Shown here: in pieces, positions 5,889 to 8,025 of the stretch
Position numbering within the stretch: position 1 is the first letter of the stretch
Layout: each line of letters opens with the position of its first letter
Assembly (NCBI GenBank): GCA_902772755.1
Contig: CACYCD010000008.1
Location: forward strand, 1-8,025
Length of the DNA: 8,025 nt
Direction: 5' to 3'
Source: an uncultured Ruminococcus sp.
Lineage (GTDB): Bacteria > Bacillota > Clostridia > Oscillospirales > Acutalibacteraceae
The notes under the pieces: model-generated
The model's input: the letters and a program-made list of their open reading frames with translations, nothing else
Database searches by the model: none
Told to the model about the DNA's origin: nothing
Position numbers and translations under genes: made by a program

Positions 5889-6767
5889 ATGGATAATTCG
5901 GTGATAAATATTGCTATATCCATCAGCGACAGCTTCGTTATGCCGGCACGGGTTATGCTGTATTCCCTGTTCAGTAAGGCTTCACGGAAGATAAGGGTGT
6001 TTTTGCTCTACAATTTCCTGAGTGCTGAAAACAGAGATCTGCTCAGGCAGACAGCCGAAGGCTCGGGAAACAGCTTTGAGGAGATTTTTATAGATGAAAA
6101 ATGGTTCAGCGGTGCCTCGCTCAACCGCAATCCGCTGTTTTCCATAGAGATCTACTACAGGATAATGCTTCCCTATCTGACCGAAGTTGATAAGATACTT
6201 TGGCTTGATGCTGATATCGTGGTTACTGACGACATTGCAAAGCTCTATGACAATGACATCAGCGACAGATACATAGCTGCGATCATCGATATCGGCGAGG
6301 AAAAGGGTAGCCGTGACGAGATCAAAAAGAAGCTGGGAATAGAAGAACAGGTGTATTTCAATTCGGGAGTGATCCTCTTTAACAATAAAAAGATCCGTGA
6401 GGAGATACCCAAGGAAGATTTTTTTGAAGCTATCAACCGTTTCAACGATATTCTTGTATGCCCCGACCAGGATATTTTGAACTATGTACTCGGCAAAAAT
6501 TTTCTTGATCTGCCGATTTACTATAACTATCAGCATCACACTGACGGCGACTGCGATGAAACAAAGGGTATGATACTTCACTATATATGGAAAAAGCCGT
6601 GGAACTCTGACTATCCCGGGTATCTGGACAAGCCGTTCTGGGATAATGCTGTTTCCTGTGGCTTTAAGCGTGAGTACAAAAAGTACCGCATAGGTAAAAA
6701 AGCGGCATATTTAAAGGGAGATCTTCTCCCTGCGGTTACTTCAAGGCTAAAAAGAGGTAAAAAATGA
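5889..6767 (+). CDS. Family 8 glycosyltransferase
   Basis: A 292-residue retaining glycosyltransferase of the GT8 family (general stress/LgtC-like), which usually transfers glucose or galactose from a UDP-sugar to a glycan acceptor on the cytoplasmic face. Motifs: NIAISISDSFVMPARVMLYSL (7-27) as the N-terminal nucleotide-binding strand and helix, YYRIMLPYL (89-97), KILWLDADIVV (102-112) with the metal-binding D-x-D at 107-109, VYFNSGVILFN (155-165), DQDILNYVL (193-201), and ILHYIWKKPW (229-238), the equivalent of the family's H-F-x-G-x-x-K-P-W. The basic C-terminus (KKAAYLKG to SRLKRGKK) could contact the membrane. It starts 2 bases after the aldolase stop with GAGGA at 5878-5882 as ribosome site, and its stop overlaps the next start as ATGA. 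Donor sugar not determinable. Confidence 0.93.
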   Translation: MDNSVINIAISISDSFVMPARVMLYSLFSKASRKIRVFLLYNFLSAENRDLLRQTAEGSGNSFEEIFIDEKWFSGASLNRNPLFSIEIYYRIMLPYLTEVDKILWLDADIVVTDDIAKLYDNDISDRYIAAIIDIGEEKGSRDEIKKKLGIEEQVYFNSGVILFNNKKIREEIPKEDFFEAINRFNDILVCPDQDILNYVLGKNFLDLPIYYNYQHHTDGDCDETKGMILHYIWKKPWNSDYPGYLDKPFWDNAVSCGFKREYKKYRIGKKAAYLKGDLLPAVTSRLKRGKK

Positions 6768-7270
6768 ACCTGAAATATTTAGTGATAGATGTTGACGGAA
6801 CGATGACAGATGCAGGTATCTACTACGATGAACACGGCAACGAGCTGAAAAAATTCTGTACAAAGGATGCCGCAGGATTTTTTGCGGCGAGGGCAATGGG
6901 GATAAAGACAATTATCCTCACGGGCAGACGCTGTGCCGCCACCGAGAGAAGAATGAAAGAAATGAAAGCTGACTATATCTTTCAAAAGGTCAGGGATAAA
7001 AAGACCTTTTTGCAGAAATTTATGTCAGAGAACGGTATTTCCAAGCAGGAGCTTGGCTATATAGGAGATGACCTCAACGACCTGCCTCCGATGAGTCTTG
7101 CAGGCTTTGTGGGCTGTCCTGCCGACAGCTGTACGGAGGTAAGAGAACGTGCCGACTATGTTAGTACAATCAAGGGCGGACACGGGGCAGTGCGTGATGT
7201 GATCGAACATATTCTTAGAGAAACAGGCGACTGGGAGCGTTTGGTGCAGGAGCTTTACGGCGGAGTATAA
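6764..7270 (+). CDS. KdsC-like HAD phosphatase (sugar-acid phosphate phosphatase)
   Basis: A 168-residue HAD-superfamily enzyme of the KdsC/YrbI type, a C0-capped class that works as a tetramer in characterised members. Motif I is DVDGTMTD (9-16) with nucleophile D9 and acid/base D11. Motif II is ILTGRR (51-56) with T53. The motif III lysine is probably in DKK (78-80). Motif IV is GDDLNDLP (101-108). The KDAAGF segment (34-39) and KGGHGAVRDVI (137-147) near the C-terminus match KdsC relatives. KdsC removes the phosphate from Kdo 8-phosphate before CMP activation; here the same step on a related sugar-acid phosphate is likely, given the KdsB-like and aldolase genes in the operon. The start is ATG 6764 with GAGG at 6754-6757, coupled to the upstream stop by a 4-base ATGA overlap. 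The exact substrate is unknown. Confidence 0.9.
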   Translation: MNLKYLVIDVDGTMTDAGIYYDEHGNELKKFCTKDAAGFFAARAMGIKTIILTGRRCAATERRMKEMKADYIFQKVRDKKTFLQKFMSENGISKQELGYIGDDLNDLPPMSLAGFVGCPADSCTEVRERADYVSTIKGGHGAVRDVIEHILRETGDWERLVQELYGGV

Positions 7271-7271
7271 C

Positions 7272-7276
7272 AGGGG
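7272..7276 (+). promoter_or_regulatory. Ribosome binding site deciding the start at 7283
   Basis: AGGGG is 6 bases before ATG 7283 and directly touches the in-frame ATG 7277, which leaves no room for initiation there. This favours 7283. A weaker alternative is GGAG 7262-7265 serving ATG 7277 at an 11-base distance. Confidence 0.55.
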
Positions 7277-7282
7277 ATGAGT

Positions 7283-8025
7283 ATGGCTGAAAAACTGAAA
7301 AAAGGTATGATAAGCGTTGTCATTCCGATATATAATGCTGAAAAAACCTTGAAAAAATGTATAAAATCCATTACAAGTCAGAACTATCCCAATATAGAGA
7401 TAGTGTGCGTGAACGATGGCTCAAGGGACGGCTCGAAGGCTTTGATAGAACAGCTTTCAGAGCAGGACAGCAGGATAAAGCTCGTAGATCAGGAAAATCA
7501 GGGTGCTTTTGTCGCAAGAAAAAACGGAGTGCTGTCCGCCGGCGGAGAGTATGTAATCTTTATTGATTCAGATGATGAGTTTATCGACCGCTCTGCATTC
7601 GGAAATCTTGTTGCTTTGTTTGAAAAGGAAGATGACATTCAGATAGTGCAGTTTGGTTTCAGAAGCTGTCCGAAACGCTTTCTATATAAAGATAAGCGAA
7701 ATTCGGTATTTGGCAGGACTTCCGTAAAGGAACTGCACAACAAATACTATGAGGACTTTATTACAAATTCCAAAAGTCAGGTAATATCCGTTTCGATGTG
7801 CTTTAAGCTCTACAAAACAGAGCTTGTGCAGAGTGCCGCACGCACGGATTTTAACACAAGGCTGATGTTCGGTGAGGATCAGCTGTTTTTGCTGATGATA
7901 ATTTTTGATGAGCATTTCCATAATATGCTAACTGTTCCCGATATTTGTTACAAATACAATCAATTCTTAGGCTCGGCTCACAGCGTTGACTATCGTGTGC
8001 TGAAGGACTACGGGGTGTTGAAGGA
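7283..8025 (+). CDS. Family 2 glycosyltransferase, N-terminal part (3' end outside window)
   Basis: The frame is open from ATG 7283 to the right edge (247 complete codons), so the protein is truncated by the window, not broken. The GT2 domain is clear: MISVVIPIYNAE (9-20), VNDGSRDGS (43-51), NQGAFVARKNG (72-82), metal-binding DSDDE (95-99), KLYKTEL (175-181) and GEDQLF (197-202) with the likely catalytic-base Glu-Asp. It starts 12 bases after the phosphatase stop and belongs to the same operon. Compared with the two GT2 genes at 753 and 1796, the N-terminal motif differs (VNDGSRDGS against VDDGS, AFVARKNG against GG-x-S-x-ARN), so it is a different subtype rather than a third copy. It should add another sugar of the repeat unit from the cytoplasmic side. 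Donor and acceptor are unknown. Confidence 0.92.
   Translation, partial: MAEKLKKGMISVVIPIYNAEKTLKKCIKSITSQNYPNIEIVCVNDGSRDGSKALIEQLSEQDSRIKLVDQENQGAFVARKNGVLSAGGEYVIFIDSDDEFIDRSAFGNLVALFEKEDDIQIVQFGFRSCPKRFLYKDKRNSVFGRTSVKELHNKYYEDFITNSKSQVISVSMCFKLYKTELVQSAARTDFNTRLMFGEDQLFLLMIIFDEHFHNMLTVPDICYKYNQFLGSAHSVDYRVLKDYGVLK

Noticed and set aside
7357..7566. Small + strand open frame of 69 codons rich in Arg and Lys
   Set aside because: It lies out of frame inside the catalytic domain of the GT2 gene that starts at 7283 and has no ribosome site.
1..8025. CRISPR arrays, insertion-sequence ends, riboswitches
   Set aside because: No regularly spaced direct repeats, transposase gene, terminal inverted repeats or recognisable riboswitch core were seen on either strand.

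Overview
The window is a slice of a surface-polysaccharide (capsule or secondary cell-wall glycan) biosynthesis locus. All genes lie on the + strand. Strong Shine-Dalgarno sites, mixed AT/GC codon use and gene content suggest a Gram-positive anaerobe of the Clostridia (Ruminococcus/Oscillospiraceae-like). That placement is inference; no phylogenetic marker gene is present.

Layout: (1) 3-344 is the C-terminal end of a family 2 glycosyltransferase cut by the left edge, in very AT-rich DNA. (2) 345-752 is an AT-rich spacer with no intact gene. It holds a broken protein-like frame and a fragment resembling a tRNA 3' end on the minus strand. (3) From 753 to the right edge is one tightly packed operon: two similar GT2 glycosyltransferases (753 and 1796), a DUF115/MptE-like protein resembling GT42 sialyltransferases (2790), a KdsB-like CMP-sugar-acid synthetase (3594), a DRE-TIM aldolase fused to a second DUF115-like domain (4321), a GT8 glycosyltransferase (5889), a KdsC-like HAD phosphatase (6764), and another GT2 cut by the right edge (7283). 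From 753 onward neighbouring genes overlap by 4 to 20 bases or are 2 to 12 bases apart, so co-transcription and translational coupling are likely.

How they may work together: the KdsB-like, KdsC-like and sialyltransferase-like proteins are the activation, dephosphorylation and transfer steps of a Kdo/sialic-acid-like pathway. No KdsA/NeuB-type PEP-dependent synthase is visible. In its place sits a pyruvate-aldolase-type (HMGL-like) enzyme with an unusual C-terminal domain. The working hypothesis is a CMP-activated 2-keto-3-deoxy sugar acid made by an aldolase route and built into a glycan whose other sugars are added by the GT2 and GT8 enzymes. This is the most interesting content of the window; the exact sugar and reaction cannot be read from sequence alone.

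Base composition steps up sharply from left to right (12 of 60 G+C at 121-180, 35 of 60 at 3901-3960). This is consistent with a mosaic locus assembled by recombination, with a junction near 345-752.
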